Position numbers and translations under genes: made by a program. DNA of 21,609 nt from positions 1 through 21,609 of the forward strand of contig JAUPKM010000092.1 of assembly GCA_030837445.1 (NCBI GenBank). Direction: 5' to 3'. The notes under the pieces are model-generated. The model ran no database searches and was not told the origin of the DNA. It was given only the letters and a program-made list of their open reading frames with translations. Origin of the DNA: Actinomycetota bacterium (GTDB taxonomy: Bacteria > Actinomycetota > Actinomycetes > S36-B12 > UBA10799). Shown here piece after piece: positions 13,825 through 21,609 of the stretch. The stretch's first letter is position 1. Each line of letters begins with the position of its first letter.

Positions 13825-13894
13825 CGTGATCGAGAACCTGGGTGACGACACTGATGAAGGATCATCAGATCCGTCACCCAGGTTCTCGATCACG
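13825..13894. repeat. 70-bp hairpin repeat with perfect 22-bp arms
   Basis: Left arm 13825-13846 (CGTGATCGAGAACC...) and right arm 13873-13894 are exact reverse complements. Inside, CTGATGA (13851-13857) pairs with TCATCAG (13862-13868) around AGGA, so the element folds into a long two-part hairpin. It lies 43 bp after the small peptide gene and could end its transcript, but the right arm recurs exactly at 3296-3317, upstream of a gene. That suggests a REP/MITE-like family or a protein-binding site, not a plain terminator. The rest of the gap to GH30 (13895-14084) shows no other feature I recognise. Confidence 0.85.
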
Positions 13895-14084
13895 TCGTCC
13901 GAGGCGATCGACACGCTCCCCGCGTCCGGACAGGCGCCTGTGGTGAAGATCACCAGCGTTCGGGGCATCTTGGACGTTCCCACGAGCAACGCGAGGGGCC
14001 CCCGTCGAGGACTGATCCTCCGAGGGCCAGAAGGCCTTCCCGGCGTCCGCCCGATGCGGTCAGCGCAGGTGAACTGGAGACGAC

Positions 14085-15431
14085 ATGATGCGGACCCCGA
14101 GAACATCCCTGCTGGCGGCAGGCGCCGCCGTCGCCACCGCCGTGGGATTGCTGGCCACCTCCGTTCTGCCCGCGCACGCGACGTCCCAGGCCGTCGCCCC
14201 GAGCATCACGGTCGACACCGGAACCACCTACCAGACGATCGACGGCTTCGGAGCGGCCACCCCCATCTGGGGCGGCGCGGGCGGCCAGTGGACGACGAGC
14301 GAGACACAGACGCTGGTCGGCATGGGGAACAACCAGCTCGGCCTGTCCATCGTGCGCACCGGTCTCTCCCCCGCCTCCGGCGAGTGGGGGGAGGCGGTGA
14401 GCTGCCTGAAGACGGCGCGATCCTACGGCTCGAACGTCAAGGTCCTCGCCTCCCCCTGGACGGCGCCCGCGAACTTCAAGACGAACAACAGCCGGACGGG
14501 TGGCGGCAAGCTCAAGGCGGACTTCTACGACGACTACGCCGGCCATCTGAACAGCTACGTCCAGTACATGAAGAAGCAAGGCGTCACCATTGACGTGACC
14601 TCGGTCCAGAACGAGCCGGACTGGCACCCGGACTACGACTCGATGGACTGGACCGGCACCGAGCTGATGAGTTTCGTCCGTGACCAGGGCGCGAAGGTCA
14701 AGGACACGAAGCTGATGGTCGCCGAGTCGATGGGATTCGACCGGAGCTACACCGACCCCACACTTCAGAACGCCACCGCCCGCGACAACATCGGTTACGT
14801 CGGGGGGCACCTGTACGACGCCGAGAACAAGGGGAATCTGTCCCCGTATCCTCTGGCCGCGCGGTACGGCAAGAACCAGTGGATGACAGAGTGGAACCTG
14901 CACGCGGCCGACGGCAGCGGATCCAACATCTGGGGCGACCCCGCCAACCAGGCGGTGTGGAACGAGAGTCTCGACACCATCATGCGTACGGTGCACGCGT
15001 CGATGGAATCAAACTGGAGCGCGTACATCTGGTGGTACGGACGCCGGTTCTACTCCTTCGTCGGTGACGGCGAATCGCAGTACGGAACGACGAAGGGTGC
15101 CGTCCTCAAACGCGGCTACGCCTTCTCGCAGTACTCCAAGTACGTCCGTCCCGGCTATCAGCGGGTCGCTCTGACGAAGAGCGCCACCGCCTCCCCGCTG
15201 GAAGTCACCGCCTACCAGGGTGATGGCAAGATCACACTGGTCATGCTCAACCGGTCGACCAGTGCTGTGAACGACGCGGTGGTCCAGGTACCGCGGGACC
15301 TCACGAAGGCGGAGTACGTCGTCACCTCCCAGAGCCTGAACGCGGCGTCCCGGCCCGTCACGGTGAACGGTGGGCAGGCGACCGTCGACGTCCCGGCGCG
15401 CAGCATCTCCACCCTGGTCATCGCCCCCTGA
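14085..15431 (+). CDS. Secreted GH30 glucuronoxylanase (subfamily 8-like)
   Basis: A 448-residue secreted enzyme that cuts glucuronoxylan near 4-O-methylglucuronic acid branches. Signal peptide to about 32 (cleavage after AHA). A (beta/alpha)8 barrel from TYQTIDGFGAATPIWGG, with acid/base Glu177 (TSVQNEPDW) and nucleophile Glu269 (WMTEWNLHA). YIWWYGRRFYSFVGDG matches the region where GH30_8 enzymes hold the glucuronate with an Arg. KRGYAFSQYSKYVRPGYQRV leads to the C-terminal beta-sandwich (about 345-448). Start ATG 14085 or 14088, after GGAG. No carbohydrate-binding module. It complements the GH10 xylanase and ends at a shared terminator. Confidence 0.93.
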   Translation: MMRTPRTSLLAAGAAVATAVGLLATSVLPAHATSQAVAPSITVDTGTTYQTIDGFGAATPIWGGAGGQWTTSETQTLVGMGNNQLGLSIVRTGLSPASGEWGEAVSCLKTARSYGSNVKVLASPWTAPANFKTNNSRTGGGKLKADFYDDYAGHLNSYVQYMKKQGVTIDVTSVQNEPDWHPDYDSMDWTGTELMSFVRDQGAKVKDTKLMVAESMGFDRSYTDPTLQNATARDNIGYVGGHLYDAENKGNLSPYPLAARYGKNQWMTEWNLHAADGSGSNIWGDPANQAVWNESLDTIMRTVHASMESNWSAYIWWYGRRFYSFVGDGESQYGTTKGAVLKRGYAFSQYSKYVRPGYQRVALTKSATASPLEVTAYQGDGKITLVMLNRSTSAVNDAVVQVPRDLTKAEYVVTSQSLNAASRPVTVNGGQATVDVPARSISTLVIAP

Positions 15432-15476
15432 CCGATCACGGGTTTCGCCACCGGTTCTTCACCCAGGCGAATCCCG

Positions 15477-15513
15477 AGGCCGAGTGGTACCGCACCCAGG
15501 TGCCACTCGGCCT
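15477..15513. terminator. Bidirectional terminator between GH30 and the ParA-like gene
   Basis: A 15-bp stem (AGGCCGAGTGGTACC with GGTGCCACTCGGCCT, one G-U/A-C pair) and a 7-base loop lie between convergent genes, 45 bp after the GH30 stop and 48 bp beyond the ParA-like stop. Confidence 0.8.
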
Positions 15514-15561
15514 GCTCGTCGACCGGAGTCAGCCCACCGGAGACACGCTCCCGGAGGGCGG

Positions 15562-16545
15562 TCAGCCGGGCGAGGCACCATCGACTCTGTCGAGGACGTC
15601 ACGCGAGAGCCCGCGAAACTCTGTGAGACACACCTGAACGTATCGCTGCGTACTTCCGATGGCGCCGTCGGCGGCACGCAGATCGAACATCGGTTTGCGG
15701 GCATCATGGGCCAGCGGCATCAGGCTGCGGTAATTGCGGACAGTCCCGATCTCGTGAGCCAGGCCGTCATCCCGGCCGCCAAGCACCGACTCGGTGTACA
15801 CCTGTGGGATCCGCTTCAACCACACCTGGTATGCCTTCACCGGACGGTCCAGCCGCATGCTGGGTTGCATCACGACATATCCCAGAGGGGCCATGGCCCC
15901 CGGCGGCGCGTCGATCGCCGAGGGGATCCGGCGCAGAGCCGTCTCCTGCCAGTCCGTCCGCCACCGCCGGAGGGTTGGCCCGAGGTTACGCAGTCCTTGG
16001 GCGCTGAACAGATCGGCGCCCAAGGGAACCAGGACGTGATCGGCGAGGAGCAGGGCCGCACGGTTGAGCGCCCCCAGGTTGGGTCCGACATCGACGAGAA
16101 CCAGATCCGCCCCGATAGCCTCGGATGACCACCGGACGACGCGGTGAAAGGCGGTGGTCACCCGGACGGCCGCGTTGTTCCCGCCCGCGAGAGTGGCGGG
16201 CCACTCCTGGGCAAGCCGATCCTCGAACCGGCTCAGCCCGAGATCCCCGGGCAGGAGGAAGAGATTCTCGGCGATGGGTCTCGGCGAGATCGGCCGAATA
16301 TCACCCAATCCTTCCACAATGGGATGGACGGCGCCCGCCACGGTGTCATGGGCGGACTCGTCATCACCCCACAACGATTCCAGATCATCGTCATCGAGAA
16401 AGTGAGCGGTCAGATTCGCCTGTGGATCCAGATCAACGGCGAGCACCGTCCGCCCGAGCCGAGAGATCATATGGGCGAGATGATACGCCAAGGTGGTCTT
16501 ACCGACTCCACCCTTGTTGTTGAACAACGCCACGGTCACCGTCAT
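15562..16545 (-). CDS. ParA/MinD-like ATPase coupled to an AlbA_2 protein
   Basis: A 327-residue P-loop ATPase. It starts MTVTVALFNNKGGVGKTT: a deviant Walker A with signature Lys11 and Lys16. Asp40 lies in AVDLDPQANLT and the Walker B is LVLVDVGPNLG (Asp152). It is longer than segregation ParA and has a specific C-terminal half (YVVMQPSMRLDRPVKAYQVWLKRIPQVYTESVLGG and NYRSLMPLAHDARKPMFDLRAADGAIG). No ParB gene or parS site follows. ATG 16545 overlaps the TGA of the upstream gene (ATGA), so the two are translated together; the in-frame ATG at 16572 lies inside that gene. It probably works with the AlbA_2 partner, not in plasmid or chromosome partition. The family call is firm, the role unknown. 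Confidence 0.88.
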   Translation of the reverse strand: MTVTVALFNNKGGVGKTTLAYHLAHMISRLGRTVLAVDLDPQANLTAHFLDDDDLESLWGDDESAHDTVAGAVHPIVEGLGDIRPISPRPIAENLFLLPGDLGLSRFEDRLAQEWPATLAGGNNAAVRVTTAFHRVVRWSSEAIGADLVLVDVGPNLGALNRAALLLADHVLVPLGADLFSAQGLRNLGPTLRRWRTDWQETALRRIPSAIDAPPGAMAPLGYVVMQPSMRLDRPVKAYQVWLKRIPQVYTESVLGGRDDGLAHEIGTVRNYRSLMPLAHDARKPMFDLRAADGAIGSTQRYVQVCLTEFRGLSRDVLDRVDGASPG

Positions 16546-17729
16546 GACACAGCCCGCAACGTGACACGCCACCAGGACGGCGTGACCTCGAACTCCGGAG
16601 GAGCGTTCCCGTTGCGTCTCATCTGGAGCCGCATCCGTTCAATGCCCCGGCCGAATCTGTTGACATATCCCAGAGTCTTCATCGCCGCGGCCAGAGAAGG
16701 ATTGCGATAGTCGTTGACCTGATCAAAATTGTCCTGCCTCACAACACCGTAGGGCCCCCCGGGATTGGTCACCTCGACACGGTCGTCAAACCATAGAATG
16801 CGCACAGGAGCATTCGACCCGTCATAGACCCGATGAACGACGGCATTGAAGACAGCCTCGCGGAGCGCTGGCATCGGGTAGTTCTCGGCAGTCCTCTCAG
16901 TCAACGCGTCCACCGCCTCAACCCGCCGCGAGACCTGTGCCTGCAGGATCGAGGTCAGAGTTCGAGTTGCCGTGATCAGATTGTCGCGAATCTCTTCTTC
17001 ATCCTGGATGGGTGCATCGACATCCACACCCGTATAACGGACGAACTGAAGATAAGCCCCCGGGATGACCGAGGTTGGGTCGAATCCTCCCAAGACTATG
17101 CCGAGCGGGGTGGTAACGCCCGTCGGGTGAAGCAGCCGCAAGGAACGGAGCTGTTGGGAGAGCGGACGGTCGTTCTCCTCGATCACCTCAGGGTCCACCG
17201 CTGCCGCGATGTAGGTCGACCGGAGTAGCTCGACGTCCAGATCGCTTTCCCCCGTCCCCGCCAAGGGGCGGGAGTCGAAGGGCAGGGCGACAGACAGACG
17301 CCGCTCGATCAGTAGACGCTCGTCGTCGGCGGAGGCACGCGCGGTCAACGGACCGGGCCTGACCCAGGCGACGCCGTCGAAGCGCACCGGCGTGGCGCCA
17401 GAGGCACTCACGTGCACCCTGATCACGTCGGCCCCGTCGTACACGGCGCGATCGACGGTCAGCGATGGCCTCTCCAACAGTCTTCCCTCGTCACGGATGT
17501 GGGCGATACCCAGCAGCGTCTCGTCGCTGGTGTCAACCGGGTAGAAGTTGCCCTTGCTGTCGACACCGATCAGCAGATCACCCCCTCCCCGGCCCACCAA
17601 GTCATTGGCCAGGGCACAGATGGCCTTGCGCAGGGCGTCGCGGTCCTTGGGCGCCCGCTTGAACTCCAGGACCGGTGATTCCACCCGCCCGAGAGTCACC
17701 GCCAGGTCCTCGGTCATGGTGCTCATCAT
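16542..17729 (-). CDS. AlbA_2 (Schlafen-type) and HATPase_c_4 ATP-binding protein
   Basis: A 395-residue protein. The AlbA_2 domain, related to Schlafen, is at about 15-135: ESPVLEFKRAP, AICALANDLVGRGGGDLLIGVDSKG. After a helical middle, the C-terminal HATPase_c_4-type region at about 283-395 has PMPALREAVFNAVVHRVYDGSNAPVRILWFDDRVEVTNPGG and YRNPSLAAAMKTLGYVNRFGRGIERM. The usual Asp/Ser after HR in NA.VHRDY is Val301. Many AlbA_2-HATPase proteins are annotated as transcriptional regulators or helicase-like; some Schlafen-type proteins are RNA nucleases. It shares a 4-bp ATGA overlap with the ParA-like gene. The start may be 17729, 17726 or 17717; none has a Shine-Dalgarno. It is divergent from the diguanylate cyclase gene across 171 bp. 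Confidence 0.85.
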   Translation of the reverse strand: MMSTMTEDLAVTLGRVESPVLEFKRAPKDRDALRKAICALANDLVGRGGGDLLIGVDSKGNFYPVDTSDETLLGIAHIRDEGRLLERPSLTVDRAVYDGADVIRVHVSASGATPVRFDGVAWVRPGPLTARASADDERLLIERRLSVALPFDSRPLAGTGESDLDVELLRSTYIAAAVDPEVIEENDRPLSQQLRSLRLLHPTGVTTPLGIVLGGFDPTSVIPGAYLQFVRYTGVDVDAPIQDEEEIRDNLITATRTLTSILQAQVSRRVEAVDALTERTAENYPMPALREAVFNAVVHRVYDGSNAPVRILWFDDRVEVTNPGGPYGVVRQDNFDQVNDYRNPSLAAAMKTLGYVNRFGRGIERMRLQMRRNGNAPPEFEVTPSWWRVTLRAVS

Positions 17730-17900
17730 GGCGCAGACCGGTGACGAGCACGACGACGGCGGCCGCCGCCCGGTCGCGCACTCGCACCGGGTCCTGGCGC
17801 CGGCCCGGGGGCCTGACGATCGTCAAGTCGGCGATGCCATACGCCGACGTCTCCTCCGGGACCGGCGCGCACCTCGCGCCGGACGCGGCGAGGAGGGCAG

Positions 17901-19580
17901 GTGCACTACAGGCTCGCGCTCTCGCTGGTCTACGCCGTATCCGCCCTCGCCGCCGCGGCGAGCGGACTGGCGGTGTGGCGTCTGCGTCGCACCGTCCCCG
18001 CGGCGTCGGCGCTCATCATCGCGGCGGCCGGCCTGTTCGGGTGGTGCGTCGCCTACTCGCTGGTGATGGTCGCCCCTCTGGATCTGCGCCTGGGGCTCAC
18101 CGCGGCCGCCTACCTGGGTGTCGACGTGGCGGTGGCCGGGTTCTTCTGCATGTGCGTCGCGACGACGGATCCGCAGTGGGCCCCCAGCCGGTCGCTGGTG
18201 ATGCTCCTCGGCGTCAAGCCCGTGACATCGCTCCTGATCGCCGTGACCAACCCGTACCACCACCTGTTGCTCTCCCCCACCGGACCGGGCACGTGGGAGC
18301 CCCGGACGCTGTTCTGGACCCATACCTATTACAACTACCTGTTCCTGATGTTGGCGGCGCTCGTGCTCCTGCGGGGGTGGATCTTCGGCGGACGACAGCA
18401 GCGACTCCAGATCGCCGAGATCAGCGTGGCGATGACGCTGCCGCTCGTGATCAACATCATGCTCCTGCGGGGATTGATCCGCGGCGAGGCCGATCTCACT
18501 CCCGTCGGCACGGCCATGACCGCTGGGGTCTGGTCCCACGCCGTCCTGACGCGCGGCGCCTTGCGTATCGCGCCGATCGCCCGGGAGATCGTCCTGGAGT
18601 GGATCGACGACGCGGTGCTCATGGTCTCCCCCGACGGCCGGGTGTCCGACGTCAACCCCGCGGCCGAGACCCTCTACCGGAGGTGTAACCCCCAGGCGAC
18701 GGGCCCGTTGATCGGGATGTTCGCGGAGGATCTGCTGCGTGATCCGGTGGAGTCGTTCGGCCCGTCCGGCCGCGAACATCACGTCGTCACGCCGGACGGA
18801 TGGGTCGATCTCGACGTCAGGGTGACGCCGTTGCCCCGGCAGCGGGGACTGGGCGGAGGGTGGGTCGTGGTGTCCCGCGACGTCACCGAGCTGGCGGACC
18901 GGCGTCGCGAGGTCGCGTCGGTGGTCGAGCAGCTCCGTGAGCAGGTGACCGCCAACGAGCGGCTTCGCGCCGAACTCGCCGAGCAGGCACGGCGGGATCC
19001 CCTGACGGGATTGCACAACCGGCGCCACCTCGGGGAGCGGTTGGGCGCCCTGCTCGGCGCGGGCGTGTCCGACGACGACGGCGGCGGCGGCGCGGACGGA
19101 TCGGCGTCCGGCGTCCGCGCCTGCGCCAGCACCTGCGTCGGGGCGATTCTGCTCGACGTCGACCACTTCAAGCAGGTCAACGACGTCCACGGCCACGGAG
19201 TGGGTGACGACCTGCTCGTGGCGGTCGCCCACGAGCTCGCCTCCGGCCTGCCGCCGGACGCCGTGCTCGTCCGCTACGGAGGTGAGGAGTTCGTGCTCCT
19301 GCTCCCCGGCTGGTCGCTGGAGCGGACGGCGGAGCTCGCCGAGAGCGTCCGGGCACGGTGCGCTCAGGTGACCGTCACTGATCGGGATAACCGGTTGGTG
19401 GGCTGCACGATCAGCGCCGGGGTCGCCGCCTACCCCGACGTCGCGACGACCGGTGACCGCCTTCTCGCGGCGGCGGACGACGCGCTCTACCAGGCAAAGG
19501 AACGTGGACGTGACCGTGTGGTCACGTGTTCGGCACCCCTGACGACGCCGGGCGAAGTGTTCCGGGCACGACTCAAGTGA
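17901..19580 (+). CDS. Membrane diguanylate cyclase: 7TM sensor, PAS, GGDEF
   Basis: A 559-residue protein making c-di-GMP from GTP. Residues 1-215 hold seven hydrophobic segments of the type found at the N-terminus of some histidine kinases (with TNPYHHLLLSP and FWTHTYYNYLFLMLAALVLLRG typical of that family). A PAS domain at about 228-335 (VLEWIDDAVLMVSPDGRVSDVNPAAETLY ... GGWVVVSRDVTEL) and a coiled coil lead to GGDEF at about 365-535: DPLTGLHNRRHLGERL, LLDVDHFKQVND and catalytic GGEEF (460-464). The product-inhibition RxxD is absent; the residue six before GGEEF is Ala. A Gly/Asp-rich insert of about 20 residues sits early in the GGDEF domain. Start GTG 17901 follows AGGAGGG. It is probably co-transcribed with the chemoreceptor 79 bp downstream. 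Confidence 0.92.
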   Translation: MHYRLALSLVYAVSALAAAASGLAVWRLRRTVPAASALIIAAAGLFGWCVAYSLVMVAPLDLRLGLTAAAYLGVDVAVAGFFCMCVATTDPQWAPSRSLVMLLGVKPVTSLLIAVTNPYHHLLLSPTGPGTWEPRTLFWTHTYYNYLFLMLAALVLLRGWIFGGRQQRLQIAEISVAMTLPLVINIMLLRGLIRGEADLTPVGTAMTAGVWSHAVLTRGALRIAPIAREIVLEWIDDAVLMVSPDGRVSDVNPAAETLYRRCNPQATGPLIGMFAEDLLRDPVESFGPSGREHHVVTPDGWVDLDVRVTPLPRQRGLGGGWVVVSRDVTELADRRREVASVVEQLREQVTANERLRAELAEQARRDPLTGLHNRRHLGERLGALLGAGVSDDDGGGGADGSASGVRACASTCVGAILLDVDHFKQVNDVHGHGVGDDLLVAVAHELASGLPPDAVLVRYGGEEFVLLLPGWSLERTAELAESVRARCAQVTVTDRDNRLVGCTISAGVAAYPDVATTGDRLLAAADDALYQAKERGRDRVVTCSAPLTTPGEVFRARLK

Positions 19581-19659
19581 CGGGGAGTTCCGCCGATGCT
19601 GTATCGGGTACCGGCGATCGGCCACCGCGGGGAGTGACGTGTCTCAAGGAGGAGAGGAC

Positions 19660-21267
19660 ATGGAGCGAATCCCGTTGACGCGTCCGCATCTGGGGTCGTT
19701 GAGCGTCAGGGCGAGCATGGTGGTCGCCGTGGTGGCGACCAGTCTCGCGGCAGTGCTCGTCGGTGTCGTCGGTCTGGTCCAGACCCAGAACCTGTCCGAC
19801 GGGGAACAGCGGATGTACGAGTCCTCCCTGCTGCCGTCCACCGAGGCCGGCCATCTCAACGGCTTGCTGTGGAAGGCCCGCTGGGCATCGATCTCCCAGG
19901 GCAGCGCGACCGACTCCGCCTCGGCGAAGAAGTTCGGCGACCAGATGACCCAAGCCTTCGACGGGATCACCAAGGGAATCGCGGCGTACAAGTCCCGTCA
20001 GGTCAGCGCGGCCGAGCGGGCCGGCATCGAGGCCTTCGCCTCCGACTGGAACGCCTATCTCGCCGCCCGGACCAAAGGCCGTGAGATCAAGGCGACCGGG
20101 GATCTGGTGGCCTACGACCAGTTCAGGGTGAACACTCTCAACCCGACGGCCGACAAGTGCGTGACCGACCTGGAGACGCTCAACACGACGTCCTTGACGG
20201 CCGCCGCCGCCCTCGCCAAGGCCGGCAAGGAGGCGAGCGACCGGGCCCGGCAACTCATCATCGGCCTCCTGGCCGTTGGGCTGATCCTCGCCTCGCTGAT
20301 CGCCCTGTTCGTCGGCCGTTCGACGATCAACCGGCTCGACCGGCTGCGCCGGGCCCTGACCGTGATGGCGTCCGGTGACCTGACCATCTCCAGCGACGAC
20401 ACCACCGCCACCGAGATCGGGCAGATGTCCACGGCGCTGAACCAGGCGGTCGGTCAGATGCGGCGGACGGTCTCCACCCTGGCTGCGAGCAGCACGCGCC
20501 TGACCGGTCAGGCCGGAGAGCTGTTCACGTCCAGCCGATCGCTGTCCGACAGCGCGGTGACCACCTTCGACCGGACGAGCTCGATCGACAACACGGTGGG
20601 TGACATCGCCAGCAGCGTGAACGCCGTCGCCTCCGGCGCCGAGCAGATGAGCGCCTCGATCAGCGAGATCGCCACCAACGCCACCCACGCCGTCGAGGTG
20701 GTCGCCGAGGCGGTCGACGTCGCGAAGACGACCGAGGCACTGATGGTCCGGCTCGACACGTCCTCCGCCGAGATCGGCAACGTCGTCAAGGTGATCACGG
20801 CGATCGCCGAGCAGACCAACATGCTCGCTCTCAACGCGACCATCGAGGCGGCGCGGGCCGGCGAGAGCGGCAAGGGCTTCGCCGTCGTCGCCAACGAGGT
20901 CAAAGACCTCGCCCGGGAGACCGCGGCCGCGACCGACGAGATCAGCCGCCGGGTCGAGGCGATCCAGAACGACACCGGAAGCGCCCTCACAGCTCTCGGC
21001 GCGATCAACGAGGTCATCGGCCGGGTCAACACCTACCAGGAGACCATCGCCTCGGCCGTCGAGGAGCAGAGCGCCACGACCGGCAGCATGACCGCTGACC
21101 TCAACCGCGCCGCGAACGGCACCGGCCAGGTCAGCGCCCAGATGGCCGAAGTGGTCGCCGTCGCCGAGCAGACCAAGACGACGGCCGCGACCGCCGAGGC
21201 CGCCGCCCGTCAGCTCAACGAGCTGTCCGATCAGATCAACGCGGCCGTCAGCACCTTCCGGTATTGA
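19660..21267 (+). CDS. Methyl-accepting chemotaxis protein
   Basis: A 535-residue transmembrane chemoreceptor. Start ATG 19660 follows AAGGAGGAG; an in-frame GTG at 19639 is unlikely. TM1 at about 20-40, a helical (four-helix-bundle-like) ligand domain of about 155 residues outside the cell, TM2 at about 199-219, HAMP at about 220-270, then the long cytoplasmic coiled coil. The conserved hairpin tip EQTNMLALNATIEAARAGESGKGFAVVANEV spans about 384-415 and contacts CheA/CheW. It ends at STFRY, without a CheR-binding NWETF-type tail. No other che or fli genes are in the window. Its presence implies a motile stage in this actinomycete. Confidence 0.95.
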   Translation: MERIPLTRPHLGSLSVRASMVVAVVATSLAAVLVGVVGLVQTQNLSDGEQRMYESSLLPSTEAGHLNGLLWKARWASISQGSATDSASAKKFGDQMTQAFDGITKGIAAYKSRQVSAAERAGIEAFASDWNAYLAARTKGREIKATGDLVAYDQFRVNTLNPTADKCVTDLETLNTTSLTAAAALAKAGKEASDRARQLIIGLLAVGLILASLIALFVGRSTINRLDRLRRALTVMASGDLTISSDDTTATEIGQMSTALNQAVGQMRRTVSTLAASSTRLTGQAGELFTSSRSLSDSAVTTFDRTSSIDNTVGDIASSVNAVASGAEQMSASISEIATNATHAVEVVAEAVDVAKTTEALMVRLDTSSAEIGNVVKVITAIAEQTNMLALNATIEAARAGESGKGFAVVANEVKDLARETAAATDEISRRVEAIQNDTGSALTALGAINEVIGRVNTYQETIASAVEEQSATTGSMTADLNRAANGTGQVSAQMAEVVAVAEQTKTTAATAEAAARQLNELSDQINAAVSTFRY

Positions 21268-21609
21268 GGTGCCCGACCGGGTGAGCACGCCCTCGGCCAC
21301 TCTTGCGCCTTCATCGAAGCCGTCCTTTTGGCACCGCTCTGCGCCTCGATTACCCGTTTGATTGTTGTTTCCCTTTTATGGGGGTTTGAACGAACTCTGA
21401 CGTCGCAGGGGGCGGCACGAAAAACGGGGGTCCTGGAGTCTTTGTATGCCAACACTTGAACATCGAATGATCATGTGAATTTCGAGATGTCGTGATGTTT
21501 ATGGAGACATAGAAGTCAACCCCACTCCATCCGTCCGCACGGAGCAATTGTTTCCCTGTCGATATGCAACTCCGCCGGGCACACGTCAGTTTTGATGAAG
21601 GTTGCGCGA
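21268..21609. other. 342-bp gene-free, relatively AT-rich right end
   Basis: GC drops markedly from about 21340 onward compared with the rest of the window. No frame, clear terminator or promoter was recognised. It may carry the control region of a gene beyond the edge, or be AT-rich DNA of the kind Lsr2 binds. Confidence 0.45.

Noticed and set aside
15562..16545. Reading the ParA-like gene as part of a chromosome or plasmid partition locus
   Set aside because: No ParB gene, parS-like repeats or replication genes nearby, and its partner is an AlbA_2 protein.
17823..19625. A 600-codon minus frame opposite the diguanylate cyclase
   Set aside because: His/Arg/Gln-rich antisense shadow of a well-supported gene with GGEEF and PAS motifs.
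19573..21300. A 575-codon minus frame opposite the chemoreceptor
   Set aside because: Gly/Asp/Val-rich repeats arise from antisense reading of the coiled-coil gene; no domain.

Overview
The window is about 21.6 kb of high-GC DNA with strong G/C bias at third codon positions, leaderless or GTG starts and many secreted enzymes. Together with an Lsr2 nucleoid protein, a TipAS-type MerR regulator, a SAV_6107-type HEPN gene next to dnaE2 and an actinobacterial-type SOS box, this points to a filamentous or soil actinomycete. The methyl-accepting chemotaxis protein suggests a lineage that is motile or makes motile spores (for example Kineosporia-, Actinoplanes- or Planomonospora-like). The genus cannot be fixed from the sequence alone. 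It reads as chromosome: no integrase, transposase, phage, rRNA, tRNA or CRISPR gene was found.

Layout. (1) 1-1379: an SOS mutagenesis unit on the minus strand, a HEPN-domain gene overlapping the start of error-prone polymerase dnaE2 (cut by the window edge), with a near-perfect LexA box upstream. (2) 1575-3254: a degenerate Fic-domain gene (+) converging on a pentapeptide-repeat gene (-). (3) 3264-5339: a GH10 xylanase with a CBM2 module, preceded by a 519-bp leader full of inverted repeats and followed by a strong bidirectional terminator. (4) 5375-6821: an ArsR regulator, a decayed FtsX-type permease and lsr2. (5) 7417-9928: secreted phospholipase A2, then a DUF2268 metalloprotease/MerR-TipAS operon behind a MerR-type 19-bp-spacer promoter. 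(6) 10028-10570: a secreted ricin-B lectin. (7) 10993-13217: an orphan NarL-type response regulator, an unknown protein, and a CIRCE-controlled Hsp20. (8) 13552-15431: a small secreted Pro-rich peptide, a 70-bp perfect-arm hairpin repeat, and a GH30 glucuronoxylanase. (9) 15562-17729: a translationally coupled pair encoding an AlbA_2/Schlafen-type ATP-binding protein and a ParA-like ATPase. (10) 17901-21267: a 7TM-PAS-GGDEF diguanylate cyclase followed by a chemotaxis receptor, probably co-transcribed.

How the genes fit together. The GH10 xylanase, the GH30 xylanase and possibly the ricin-B lectin form a dispersed secreted set for xylan breakdown. The diguanylate cyclase and chemoreceptor form a signalling pair. 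DnaE2/HEPN belongs to the DNA-damage response and Hsp20 to the HrcA heat-shock regulon.

The features most worth following up are: the AlbA_2-ParA operon (possible defence or stress module); the hairpin repeat whose 22-nt arm recurs exactly 10.5 kb away; the Fic protein that has lost both its catalytic His and its inhibitory Glu; and the structured leader of the xylanase gene. All domain calls come from reading motifs by eye, without database searches.
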